A DNA stretch of 64,000 bases from Microbulbifer sp. HZ11. GTDB taxonomy: Bacteria; Pseudomonadota; Gammaproteobacteria; Pseudomonadales; Cellvibrionaceae. Position 1 is the first letter of the stretch, and the number at the start of each line of letters is the position of its first letter. Below are positions 57,897 to 64,000 of the stretch, piece after piece. The stretch spans positions 434,001 through 498,000 of the forward strand of contig NZ_JELR01000001.1 in the NCBI RefSeq assembly GCF_000708675.1, given 5' to 3'. The notes under the pieces were generated by a model that saw nothing but the letters and a program-made list of their open reading frames with translations, was not told the DNA's origin and searched no databases. The translations under genes were made by a program, and so were the position numbers.

Positions 57897-59249
57897 CTAA
57901 AATCGGCGAGTAAGAAACGTGGTTTCCTTGGTAGTTACCGAATTACCGCTGCTGAACTTGAAGGCAAACGTCATTTTTGCGTGTTTCGGCGCAGTTGCAC
58001 AAACGCGGTAGGGGAGCCAGGTCGCACTGTTTTCCCCGAGGTCGATACTCGGTGCGCCGAAAATTTTGAAACGGCCCGGTTCTGCGAGTGATACGGCAAC
58101 CGAGCCCTGCTGCTTTTCGTAACCCTCTACTTTGATTTGGTAGTTGTTGCACACCGTATGCCGATCAATTCGGGTAAACAGCGCCGTACGATCCCGCCGA
58201 ATCTCCACCAATAGTTTGGTGGTATCGGTAAAGCCATAAATTACTCCGGTGAACGCGCACAGCATCACGAGGCCATAGCCGGCGAGTCGGGGGCGTAATA
58301 TGTGGCTTGGTTCACCAGTCAATTGCGCTTCGGACGTGAAGCGAATCAATCCCGTCGGGCGCTCCAGCTTCGTCATTACCTGATCGCAGGCATCAATGCA
58401 GGCGCCGCAGTCGATGCAGGCGGCCTGCAGGCCATTGCGAATATCGATTCCGGTTGGGCATACCTGCTGGCAAATACCACAGTCCACGCAATCTCCCTCA
58501 TTCCCATCTCCTTTTCGGCGGCTTGCCCGGGGCTCTCCGCGGTCTTTGTCATAACAGACTGTGTGCGTATCCGAATCAAACATTACGCTCTGGAAGCGGG
58601 CATAGGGGCACGCGTGCAGGCAGATCTTTTCTCTTACCAGCCCGGCATTGAGATAGGTTAATAGCGCAATGATAAGGACCCATGTCCAGGTGTCTGCGGA
58701 CAGCTGGAGCTGCGTAGCGTCGGCGAAGAGTTCCCGAATGGGTACAAAGTAGCCGACGAATGTAACTGCAGTGGCGAGCGCAAGAGCGCTCCAGAGCAGA
58801 TGTTTTAGCAGGCGCCGGACAATCAGTGAACCCGATAAAGGCAGTCGTGCTTCGCGCGCTCGCGTGTGGGCTTTGCCTTCGGTGAAGTCTTCAATACGGA
58901 TAAACATCCAGGTCCATATGCTTTGCGGGCAGGCAAAGCCACACCAGACGCGCCCCCAGGCGACCGCGAGAAAAAACAGAAGGCTGGCGGCGGCAATCAG
59001 CAGGCCAGCGAGAAGAGAAAGGTCCCGCCACGAGATGGCATTGCCGAAAAACAGTATCCGGTGCTGCTCGAAGGAAAATAACAGCAACGGCTCGCCATTG
59101 ATCTGCCCCCATACAAGAGCAAAATAAAGAGCCATCAGTGGCCAACTGGTCAACCTGCGCAGGTTCTGAAAGCGACCTTCGGTCAGTCTGACGTGCAGCT
59201 TACCGTCCGGTTCCGGGGTGTAGTCCTGCACTACGGGGATCTTTTCCAT
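57897..59249 (-). CDS. ccoG: Cytochrome c oxidase accessory protein CcoG (RdxA/FixG)
   Basis: A 450-residue membrane iron-sulfur protein needed for copper delivery during assembly of cbb3-type oxidase. The N-terminal half has about five transmembrane helices (LTSWPLMALYFALVWGQI, LAGLLIAAASLLFFLAVAWG, VCGFACPQSIWTWMFIRIED). Two 4Fe-4S ferredoxin motifs follow at about 255-290: CVDCGICQQVCPTGIDIRNG and CIDCGACIDACDQ, plus the short CxxxCP-like LHACPYARFQ. The C-terminal periplasmic domain begins after a last helix (YGLVMLCAFTGVIYGFT). No ccoNOPQ or ccoHIS genes lie next to it. The presence implies a cbb3 oxidase elsewhere in the genome. Confidence 0.95.
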   Translation of the reverse strand: MEKIPVVQDYTPEPDGKLHVRLTEGRFQNLRRLTSWPLMALYFALVWGQINGEPLLLFSFEQHRILFFGNAISWRDLSLLAGLLIAAASLLFFLAVAWGRVWCGFACPQSIWTWMFIRIEDFTEGKAHTRAREARLPLSGSLIVRRLLKHLLWSALALATAVTFVGYFVPIRELFADATQLQLSADTWTWVLIIALLTYLNAGLVREKICLHACPYARFQSVMFDSDTHTVCYDKDRGEPRASRRKGDGNEGDCVDCGICQQVCPTGIDIRNGLQAACIDCGACIDACDQVMTKLERPTGLIRFTSEAQLTGEPSHILRPRLAGYGLVMLCAFTGVIYGFTDTTKLLVEIRRDRTALFTRIDRHTVCNNYQIKVEGYEKQQGSVAVSLAEPGRFKIFGAPSIDLGENSATWLPYRVCATAPKHAKMTFAFKFSSGNSVTTKETTFLTRRF

Positions 59250-59392
59250 GGTGACTTATCCGCTAGAACTTTAGCGCGGAGCCTATAGGGAGTTCTTTGA
59301 TAGGGTCAGGGATAATAAAAATAATTATAATAGGTACAGATTGGTGCCGGGATCCGCTCTGGTCCCGTAAGGCTTAATGGAGGTGTGCCGGA

Positions 59393-60829
59393 GTGAGCGA
59401 GCAATTTCGATACGAGGCGTTGGAGACCTGGCTCGAGCAGGGCATCCGGGAGCAGCGTTGGCGTGGGGGAGAGCGACTACCTTCGATTCGCGCATTGTGC
59501 CGGGATCGACGGCTGTCTAAAGCGACGGTGCAACACGCGTTGCAGCGGCTTGAGTCCCGTGGATTGATTGAGGCGCGCCCAAAGGCCGGTCACTTCGTCG
59601 CCATTCGCCCGCCGAGCGTCCAGCAGCCGGTCAGCCGCGCACGTATCGAGGCGCCGCACCCGGTCACGGTAAGCGAGCTGTTGCTCGATATCATGGGACG
59701 TAACGCGGCATTTGATCTATTGCCGACATTCACCGGGACTGAGCCTCCGTCTGGTATTGTCGCGCTCAATCGGGCGATTGCGCGGGCATTGCGGCGGCCG
59801 TCACAGGGCAGTTATCAGTACTACGACGAGCCAGCCGGTGATGCAGGCTTACGGGAGCAGCTTTCGATTTTGATGGCGCGGCGTGGCTGCCGGGTTGGAG
59901 CGGACGAGCTTTGTATAACGTCCGGTTGCCAAAACGCACTGTTTCTCGCGCTAATGGCCAGCTGTAAGCGCGGTGATGTAGTAGCCGTTGAATCGCCGGG
60001 CTTCTATGGGGTGATGCAGCTGCTCGAATACCTTGAGCTGCAGGTAATCGAAATTCCCGCAGCGGTTGATACCGGTATGGACCTGGATGCGCTGGATGAG
60101 GTGTTACGTCGCTGGCCGGTGCGCGCCTGTATCGTGTCCCCGTCGTTTGCCACACCTGGCGGTGCACTGATGCCGGAGGTAGGCAAGCAGCGTTTGCTGG
60201 CGCTTGCCGAGGAGTTTGATCTTGCGGTGATCGAGGACGACATTTACGGCGATACCGGGTTCACTTCGGTGCCGGATCCTCTCAAGGCACTGGATCGCAA
60301 CGATCGGGTCATTCTGTGCAGCTCATTCTCCAAAAGCCTCTCCCGGGATCTGCGCCTGGGGTGGGTTTCCGGTGCGCGATGGCACCGCAAGATCCTGCAG
60401 ACAAAACTGGTCACCCAGTTGGCTGGCAGCCGCTACCTGCAACAGGGGGTTGCCGCATTTCTCGCCGATGGAAGCTACGCTGCGCACCTGCGTCGCTTGC
60501 GTGGAGACTTGCGCGCAAGGCGCGATCACTTGCGTGCAATACTGGGAAAATGGCCGGGCGAAGTCCGTGTGAGCGTGCCGCAGGGAGGTCTCGCAGCGTG
60601 GGTTGAACTGCCGGAGCAAGTTGACACGCTTGCCGCTTATCCGCTCGCACTGGAACAGGGAGTGGTGATAACCCCGGGTCCACTGTTTTCTGCCTCGGGA
60701 CAATTTGGCAATTGCCTGAGAATCAGTTTTGCACACCCGTGGCACCCGGCGCGCCGAGAAGCGCTCGCGTTATTGCCGCGGATATTCGGGCTGACGGACG
60801 CCCAACGGGGAAATGCTGGAAACCGTTAA
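59393..60829 (+). CDS. MocR-type regulator (GntR helix-turn-helix fused to aminotransferase domain)
   Basis: A 478-residue fusion. Residues 5-72 are the GntR winged helix-turn-helix (RGGERLPSIRALCRDRRLSK, ATVQHALQRLESRGLIEARP). Residues about 100-470 are a fold-type I aminotransferase with QGSYQYYDEPAGDAGLREQL, CITSGCQNALFLAL, VIEDDIYGDTGF and the PLP lysine Lys314 in CSSFSKSLSRDLRLGW. MocR proteins use PLP or an amine as effector and often control PLP, GABA or taurine genes; the target here is unknown because the flanking genes are unrelated. GTG start with GGAGG 9 bases upstream. It ends by overlapping the tusE stop codon by 3-4 bases (shared TTAA), convergently. Confidence 0.93.
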   Translation: MSEQFRYEALETWLEQGIREQRWRGGERLPSIRALCRDRRLSKATVQHALQRLESRGLIEARPKAGHFVAIRPPSVQQPVSRARIEAPHPVTVSELLLDIMGRNAAFDLLPTFTGTEPPSGIVALNRAIARALRRPSQGSYQYYDEPAGDAGLREQLSILMARRGCRVGADELCITSGCQNALFLALMASCKRGDVVAVESPGFYGVMQLLEYLELQVIEIPAAVDTGMDLDALDEVLRRWPVRACIVSPSFATPGGALMPEVGKQRLLALAEEFDLAVIEDDIYGDTGFTSVPDPLKALDRNDRVILCSSFSKSLSRDLRLGWVSGARWHRKILQTKLVTQLAGSRYLQQGVAAFLADGSYAAHLRRLRGDLRARRDHLRAILGKWPGEVRVSVPQGGLAAWVELPEQVDTLAAYPLALEQGVVITPGPLFSASGQFGNCLRISFAHPWHPARREALALLPRIFGLTDAQRGNAGNR

Positions 60830-61170
60830 AGGCAGTTGGTCGGCTTGGGAAGCCCTGCGATCTTACTTCCGATTTTTGCGGGGCTCGGCGGGAACAGCTG
60901 CATCAAAAATATGCTGCGCCCCTTCTCTGGCCCAAGGTGCAGGCCGATGTACTTAACGAGCGGTCGCATTGCGGGCGACAGTTCAAACTCACGGTAAAAC
61001 GCCTGTAGCAGGCGAATAACTTCCCAGTGGTCGTGCGTCAGTTCAATCTTTTCCTGAGCGGCAATTGCGCTGGCAACTTCCGGGCTCCAATCATCGAGAT
61101 TACGCAGAAATCCCTCTTTATCCAGTGGGATTTCGCGGCCTTCGATCACCAGTGTTGCTGTCTGTTCCAT
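60826..61170 (-). CDS. tusE: TusE sulfur carrier protein (DsrC family)
   Basis: Accepts sulfur from TusBCD and passes it to MnmA for 2-thiolation of the wobble uridine in tRNA. The 114-residue protein shows DsrC/TusE features: DKEGFLRNLDDWSPEVASAI, LTHDHWEVIRLLQAFYREFE, and the flexible C-terminal tail KIAGLPKPTNCL with the sulfur-carrying cysteine at position 113, second from the end. There is no second tail cysteine as in dissimilatory DsrC. It follows tusB after 15 bases on the same strand and shares its stop region with the converging MocR gene. Confidence 0.95.
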   Translation of the reverse strand: MEQTATLVIEGREIPLDKEGFLRNLDDWSPEVASAIAAQEKIELTHDHWEVIRLLQAFYREFELSPAMRPLVKYIGLHLGPEKGRSIFLMQLFPPSPAKIGSKIAGLPKPTNCL

Positions 61171-61185
61171 TTTTCTGGCTCCCGG

Positions 61186-61467
61186 CTATCTAAACCAGCT
61201 GACGATCGGCGTGTGCTCGACACAAAGGGTGACCCAGCGCAGGTCATCGATGGCCGTGAGATCGGGTGCAATGGCAATGCCGCGGGCTTCGGCGTCGGCG
61301 CTCAGCACGAACACGTCATTCTCGGGGAGTTCGAGCGGAGCTTTTTCCTGTGCAGCGTAAACGCCGTCCTCTATCAGGAGTAATGCATCGCCTTCCGCAA
61401 ATGCATTGAGGCAGTCGCGCAGAGCACTGCCCGCATGGGGAGACTGGTTGACGATATGTAAAGTCAT
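61186..61467 (-). CDS. tusB: TusB, tRNA 2-thiolation sulfur relay subunit (DsrH family)
   Basis: A 93-residue subunit of the TusBCD hexamer. The N-terminal MTLHIVNQSPHAGSALRDCL segment, the LLLIEDGVYAAQ loop and the ending TLCVEHTPIVSWFR resemble E. coli TusB (95 residues). The family fold is conserved but sequence similarity across the group is low, so gene order carries much weight: it starts one base after the tusC stop and precedes tusE. No catalytic cysteine is expected in TusB. Confidence 0.9.
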   Translation of the reverse strand: MTLHIVNQSPHAGSALRDCLNAFAEGDALLLIEDGVYAAQEKAPLELPENDVFVLSADAEARGIAIAPDLTAIDDLRWVTLCVEHTPIVSWFR

Positions 61468-61468
61468 G

Positions 61469-61828
61469 TCAAAAACTCAAAACCTGATCGAAGCGACGGA
61501 TTAATGACCCAGGGTCTTCCAGCAGTTGTACATCGGCGCCGGTGAGCTGTAGCTGCGACAGTGCAAGGCCCCGTTCAGTGGCGCTTCTCTGGCAAATATA
61601 AATCCGCTCTACCCCGAACATCGGCAGTGCCTGAAGGTTGCGATACAGGCTCTTTTCGGCGATGGCTTGCGGATTTTGCGCAAGCAGCTGGTATACCCCG
61701 TCATTGATAAACAGGACTTCCGGGATCTGATCCATGGCGGCGCACGCGAGTACGGCTTCGAGACCCTCTCGGGCGAATGTCGTCCCGTAGGGCGCATGGC
61801 GACACAAAGCGAGTATGGAATTCGTCAC
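61469..61828 (-). CDS. tusC: TusC, tRNA 2-thiolation sulfur relay subunit (DsrF family)
   Basis: The start is GTG 61828, since GGAGG (inside the end of tusD) lies 8 bases upstream. That gives 119 residues, the length of E. coli TusC; a TTG five codons earlier is unlikely. The sequence LALCRHAPYGTTFAREGLEA, VLFINDGVYQLL and GLALSQLQLTGADVQLLED are characteristic. It begins 4 bases after the tusD stop. Confidence 0.92.
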   Translation of the reverse strand: MTNSILALCRHAPYGTTFAREGLEAVLACAAMDQIPEVLFINDGVYQLLAQNPQAIAEKSLYRNLQALPMFGVERIYICQRSATERGLALSQLQLTGADVQLLEDPGSLIRRFDQVLSF

Positions 61829-61832
61829 AGGG

Positions 61833-62225
61833 TCAGCCTCCAAAGCTCACAAGGCGGTCGCTGAGTGCGGTCGCTTCCGCCAGTTGTCCGAGCCCTGCCA
61901 GGGTAAATCCATCGGCCAGGTTTGCAGCGGGCCGTTCCAGGCGATTCGCCTCGCTTTCACTCAGCACGCCGCGGCGCTGGGCGGCGGCGATGCAGACCGT
62001 GAGGTCGAGCTGGTGGGATTGCTGCAATGCCTGCCACTGGCGGAGGAGATCCTGCTCGTCTTGCGGTGGCGTCGCCAGGGCGCTGCCGTTGTGAATGCCA
62101 TCCCCGTAGAAGAACACCCGGAAAATCGAATGTCCGGATGCCAGCACGGCTTTGGCAAAACGCAGGGCGGTGCCTGCGCCCTGAGCGCTGTGGGGAGCGC
62201 CGTACACCACGAGAGTAAATTGCAT
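61833..62225 (-). CDS. tusD: TusD, catalytic sulfurtransferase subunit (DsrE family)
   Basis: Receives persulfide sulfur from TusA and hands it to TusE. ATG 62225 has GGTGG upstream and is preferred to a GTG four codons earlier; this gives 130 residues (E. coli TusD 128). Features are FTLVVYGAPHSAQGAGTALR, FFYGDGIHNGS and the active-site cysteine in LTVCIAAAQRRGVL at position 78, the same residue number as in E. coli. It is first of the tusDCBE operon. The yccA gene lies upstream, separated by a terminator, so tusDCBE needs its own promoter in the 50-base gap or read-through. Confidence 0.95.
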   Translation of the reverse strand: MQFTLVVYGAPHSAQGAGTALRFAKAVLASGHSIFRVFFYGDGIHNGSALATPPQDEQDLLRQWQALQQSHQLDLTVCIAAAQRRGVLSESEANRLERPAANLADGFTLAGLGQLAEATALSDRLVSFGG

Positions 62226-62274
62226 GGGTGTAGCCACCTGATAAAGCCGGATTGGGTCAGTAAAGTCTACCGAT

Positions 62275-62300
62275 AAAAAAATGCCCCGCAGAGCGGGGCA
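62275..62300 (-). terminator. Rho-independent terminator of the yccA-like gene
   Basis: TGCCCCGC and GCGGGGCA pair (8 bp, loop of 3) and on the minus strand are followed by seven U. It lies 27 bases after the stop codon of the Bax inhibitor-family gene and before tusD. Confidence 0.93.
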
Positions 62301-62326
62301 CCGTTAGAACCGGGTCAGCGGGCTCA

Positions 62327-63007
62327 TCAGTCGTCGGATGCGAAACCGAAGATGTGCAGCAGGCTGGTGAACAGGTTCAGAATGTTCAGGTACAGAGAAG
62401 TGGTGGCCATGATGTAGTTGGTTTCACCGCCGTTCACGATACGGCTGGTATCGTACAGGATGAAGCCGGAGAACAGCAGGGCGATCACACCACTCAGAGC
62501 AACGCTGGCCAGGGGCATGTACACGCCGAAGAAACTGGCGATCATCATACCGATCGCGCAGACCAGTACTGCGATCAGGCCGACAAACAGGAAGCCACCC
62601 ATAAAGCTGAAGTCTTTGCGAGTGGTCAGCACGTAGGCCGACAGTGCGAAGAAGATCAGCGCGGTGGTTCCCAGAGCCTGCATCACCACTTGGCCGCCAC
62701 CGGCCAGGCCGAGGTAGTGGTTCAGCATAGGGCCAAGGGACGCGCCCAGCAGGCCAGTGAATGCAAATACTACGCCTACACCTGCGCTGGAGTTAGCGGT
62801 GCGTGGCAGAACGAACCAGACCAGGGCAATGGCTGCGATAGAGCAGATCAGGCTCATGCCGCGGCCCATGCCGATGGCCATGGAAACACCGGCAGTGACT
62901 GCACTGAACAGAACAGTCATGGCCAGCAATGCGTAGGTGTTACGCAGTACTTTGGCGGACTCCGAGCGGTCCAGCGCTCGGGACTGTGTATAAACTTCGG
63001 GCTGCAT
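62327..63007 (-). CDS. Bax inhibitor-1/YccA family membrane protein
   Basis: A 226-residue protein with seven transmembrane helices of the BI-1 family. The N-terminal cytoplasmic segment SRALDRSESAKVLRNTYALL is typical of the YccA branch, followed by helices such as LTGLLGASLGPMLNHYLGLA, YVLTTRKDFSFMGGFL and the conserved end LYLNILNLFTSLLHIFG. E. coli YccA inhibits and modulates the FtsH protease; others act as calcium leak channels, so the role is an inference. GGAG precedes ATG 63007. The adjacency of yccA and tus genes is conserved in E. coli (yccA-tusE) and Pseudomonas. The 220-base spacer upstream shows no gene. Confidence 0.93.
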   Translation of the reverse strand: MQPEVYTQSRALDRSESAKVLRNTYALLAMTVLFSAVTAGVSMAIGMGRGMSLICSIAAIALVWFVLPRTANSSAGVGVVFAFTGLLGASLGPMLNHYLGLAGGGQVVMQALGTTALIFFALSAYVLTTRKDFSFMGGFLFVGLIAVLVCAIGMMIASFFGVYMPLASVALSGVIALLFSGFILYDTSRIVNGGETNYIMATTSLYLNILNLFTSLLHIFGFASDD

Positions 63008-63231
63008 TAGCGTCTCCTGCTAGTGAATATAAAATCTGTTGGGATCATATAACCAGTGCTTTAGACCTTCAAGTAGGCGTCAGGTTCTGTGAATGCCCGA
63101 TCCTTGGTGAAATATAGCGTGTACCAGTATCGCATTGGAAACACTGTGTTCGCTATGGCCGTCTGAGCGCGTTGGTACTCCTTTTCAGTAAATGGGGGCG
63201 CAGGGCAGAAGTTGCAAGATGACTCGGTAGT

Positions 63232-64000
63232 TTAGCTGTCGTCTGCCGTACCGGGGGCGTCAATGGGAATCTTGAGGTCGACAATCAGCGGCAAATGGTC
63301 GGAGGCCAGGCGTGTCAGTTCACTGCGTGGTACGTGCACATCGGTGACTTTGAGTTCCGAATCCACGAATACGTAGTCGATCCTGGCTTTTGGCAACCGG
63401 CTGAAGAATGTGCCTTTGGGTTTGTGCCCGGGAAGTTGCAGCTGTGCATCTTCCAGAACGCTGGTGAGCCGCCTGATTTCCGACGCACTGGGAAGTGCGT
63501 TGAAATCGCCTACCAGTATCCTGGGCTTAGGGCACTCGGGGTTTCCTATCCAATTGGGCCCGAGCAATGCGTCGACTTGACGCAGCCGCTCACCCTTCGA
63601 CAGCCCCAGGTGGGTATTGAATACCTGAAGTAGGGTGCCGTGAAAATTAATCTCCATCCAGAGTGCACCGCGAGGTTCTGCAAATTTGTGCATCCGAGAG
63701 TGTTCGGATGGCCCGGGTAAAATGTCTTTCTTGACCAGGCGCATTGGCAGACGCGTCATGATGGCATCGCCGTAGCGTTCGTCTTCCAGGTGCATGGCGG
63801 GCTGGAAGTGGCAATCCATGGACAGCAGGCGGGAGATCTGGTGGGCCTGATCCACGCCGCCGGTGCGCTGTCTGCGCACATCTACTTCCTGTAGCGCAAC
63901 GATATCCGGTGAGTAACGTGCGATGACCCGGGCGATCCGCTCGGGGGAGAGTTTTCCGTCCATACCCTTGCAGATATGTACGTTGTAGGTCATCACACGC
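63232..64000 (-). CDS. Endonuclease/exonuclease/phosphatase family protein (5' truncated by window end)
   Basis: About 256 residues are visible and the frame is open to the last base, so the true start lies outside; homologues begin shortly before the visible RVMTYNVH. The EEP motifs are MTYNVHICKG, VALQEVDVRR (metal Glu), FNTHLGLSKGERLRQ, LVGDFNALPSASEIR, ARIDYVFV and ASDHLPLIVDL (catalytic Asp-His). This metal-dependent fold covers DNA-repair nucleases, sphingomyelinases and phosphatases; the substrate cannot be told. The NTHLGL rather than a DNA-binding pattern suggests a membrane- or small-molecule phosphodiesterase, inference only. Confidence 0.9.
   Translation of the reverse strand, partial: RVMTYNVHICKGMDGKLSPERIARVIARYSPDIVALQEVDVRRQRTGGVDQAHQISRLLSMDCHFQPAMHLEDERYGDAIMTRLPMRLVKKDILPGPSEHSRMHKFAEPRGALWMEINFHGTLLQVFNTHLGLSKGERLRQVDALLGPNWIGNPECPKPRILVGDFNALPSASEIRRLTSVLEDAQLQLPGHKPKGTFFSRLPKARIDYVFVDSELKVTDVHVPRSELTRLASDHLPLIVDLKIPIDAPGTADDS

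Noticed and set aside
59250..59392. FNR/ANR box upstream of ccoG
   Set aside because: Only a half-site (TTGAT) is present; the second half reads TCAGG rather than ATCAA.

Overview
The window looks like chromosomal DNA of a free-living, probably marine gammaproteobacterium. Sequence is GC-rich by eye. Several features point to a Cellvibrionales/Microbulbifer-like or Pseudomonas-like relative: the order yccA-tusD-tusC-tusB-tusE, a ferredoxin-type sulfite reductase with a DUF934 partner, a phenylalanine hydroxylase next to a TyrR/PhhR-type regulator, an AddAB-like gene pair, and a secreted laminarinase-type GH16 enzyme with a CBM6. The genus is an inference. I see no rRNA, tRNA, CRISPR array, insertion sequence or prophage. 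Most of the window is ordinary core genome, with one small lower-GC patch (parDE, about 12.4-13.5 kb).

Layout. 0-6 kb: end of a methyltransferase, msrA, sseA, a lipoprotein alpha/beta hydrolase, a TRIC-type membrane protein and gcdH. 6-12 kb: a three-gene RND efflux operon (outer-membrane lipoprotein, adaptor, pump). 12-15 kb: parDE, a small zinc-ribbon protein and a CPA2 antiporter. 15-20 kb: a class V aminotransferase with an Lrp-type regulator, then phhA and a TyrR-type regulator in divergent orientation. A perfect TyrR box lies just before the regulator gene. 20-25 kb: a DUF962 membrane protein, a CaiB-type CoA-transferase, and a cstA / CC-tailed small protein / Get3-like ATPase operon. 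25-32 kb: sulfite reductase with DUF934, an unlisted 44-residue membrane protein, DUF2970 and metH. 32-38 kb: a DJ-1 family protein, nfuA, GH16 laminarinase and hrpB. 38-46 kb: marR with a siderophore-interacting protein, tpm, a membrane-anchored AraC regulator, an M19-like peptidase, a DUF1905/YdeI protein and aroF. 46-57 kb: AddA/AddB-like helicase-nuclease pair, murI, rmuC, an AEC transporter, DUF2489 and trmA. 57-64 kb: yjbQ, ccoG, a MocR-type regulator, tusE-B-C-D, yccA and the start-truncated end of an endonuclease/phosphatase family gene.

Functional threads. Sulfur handling recurs: msrA, sseA, cysI/DUF934, metH, nfuA and tusDCBE. Aromatic amino-acid metabolism is represented by phhA, the TyrR-type regulator and aroF. 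gcdH and the CoA-transferase could serve the same glutarate/lysine breakdown route although they lie 15 kb apart; a rare palindromic motif (TTTGTGATCAC) occurs upstream of both regions.

The least understood gene set is the cstA / CC-tailed protein / Get3-like ATPase operon. Other notable items are non-coding: a 164-bp near-perfectly arranged palindrome that supplies the stop codons of both flanking genes, a 77-bp palindromic element before metH, two REP-like elements, and readable promoter/operator pairs in front of parDE and marR.
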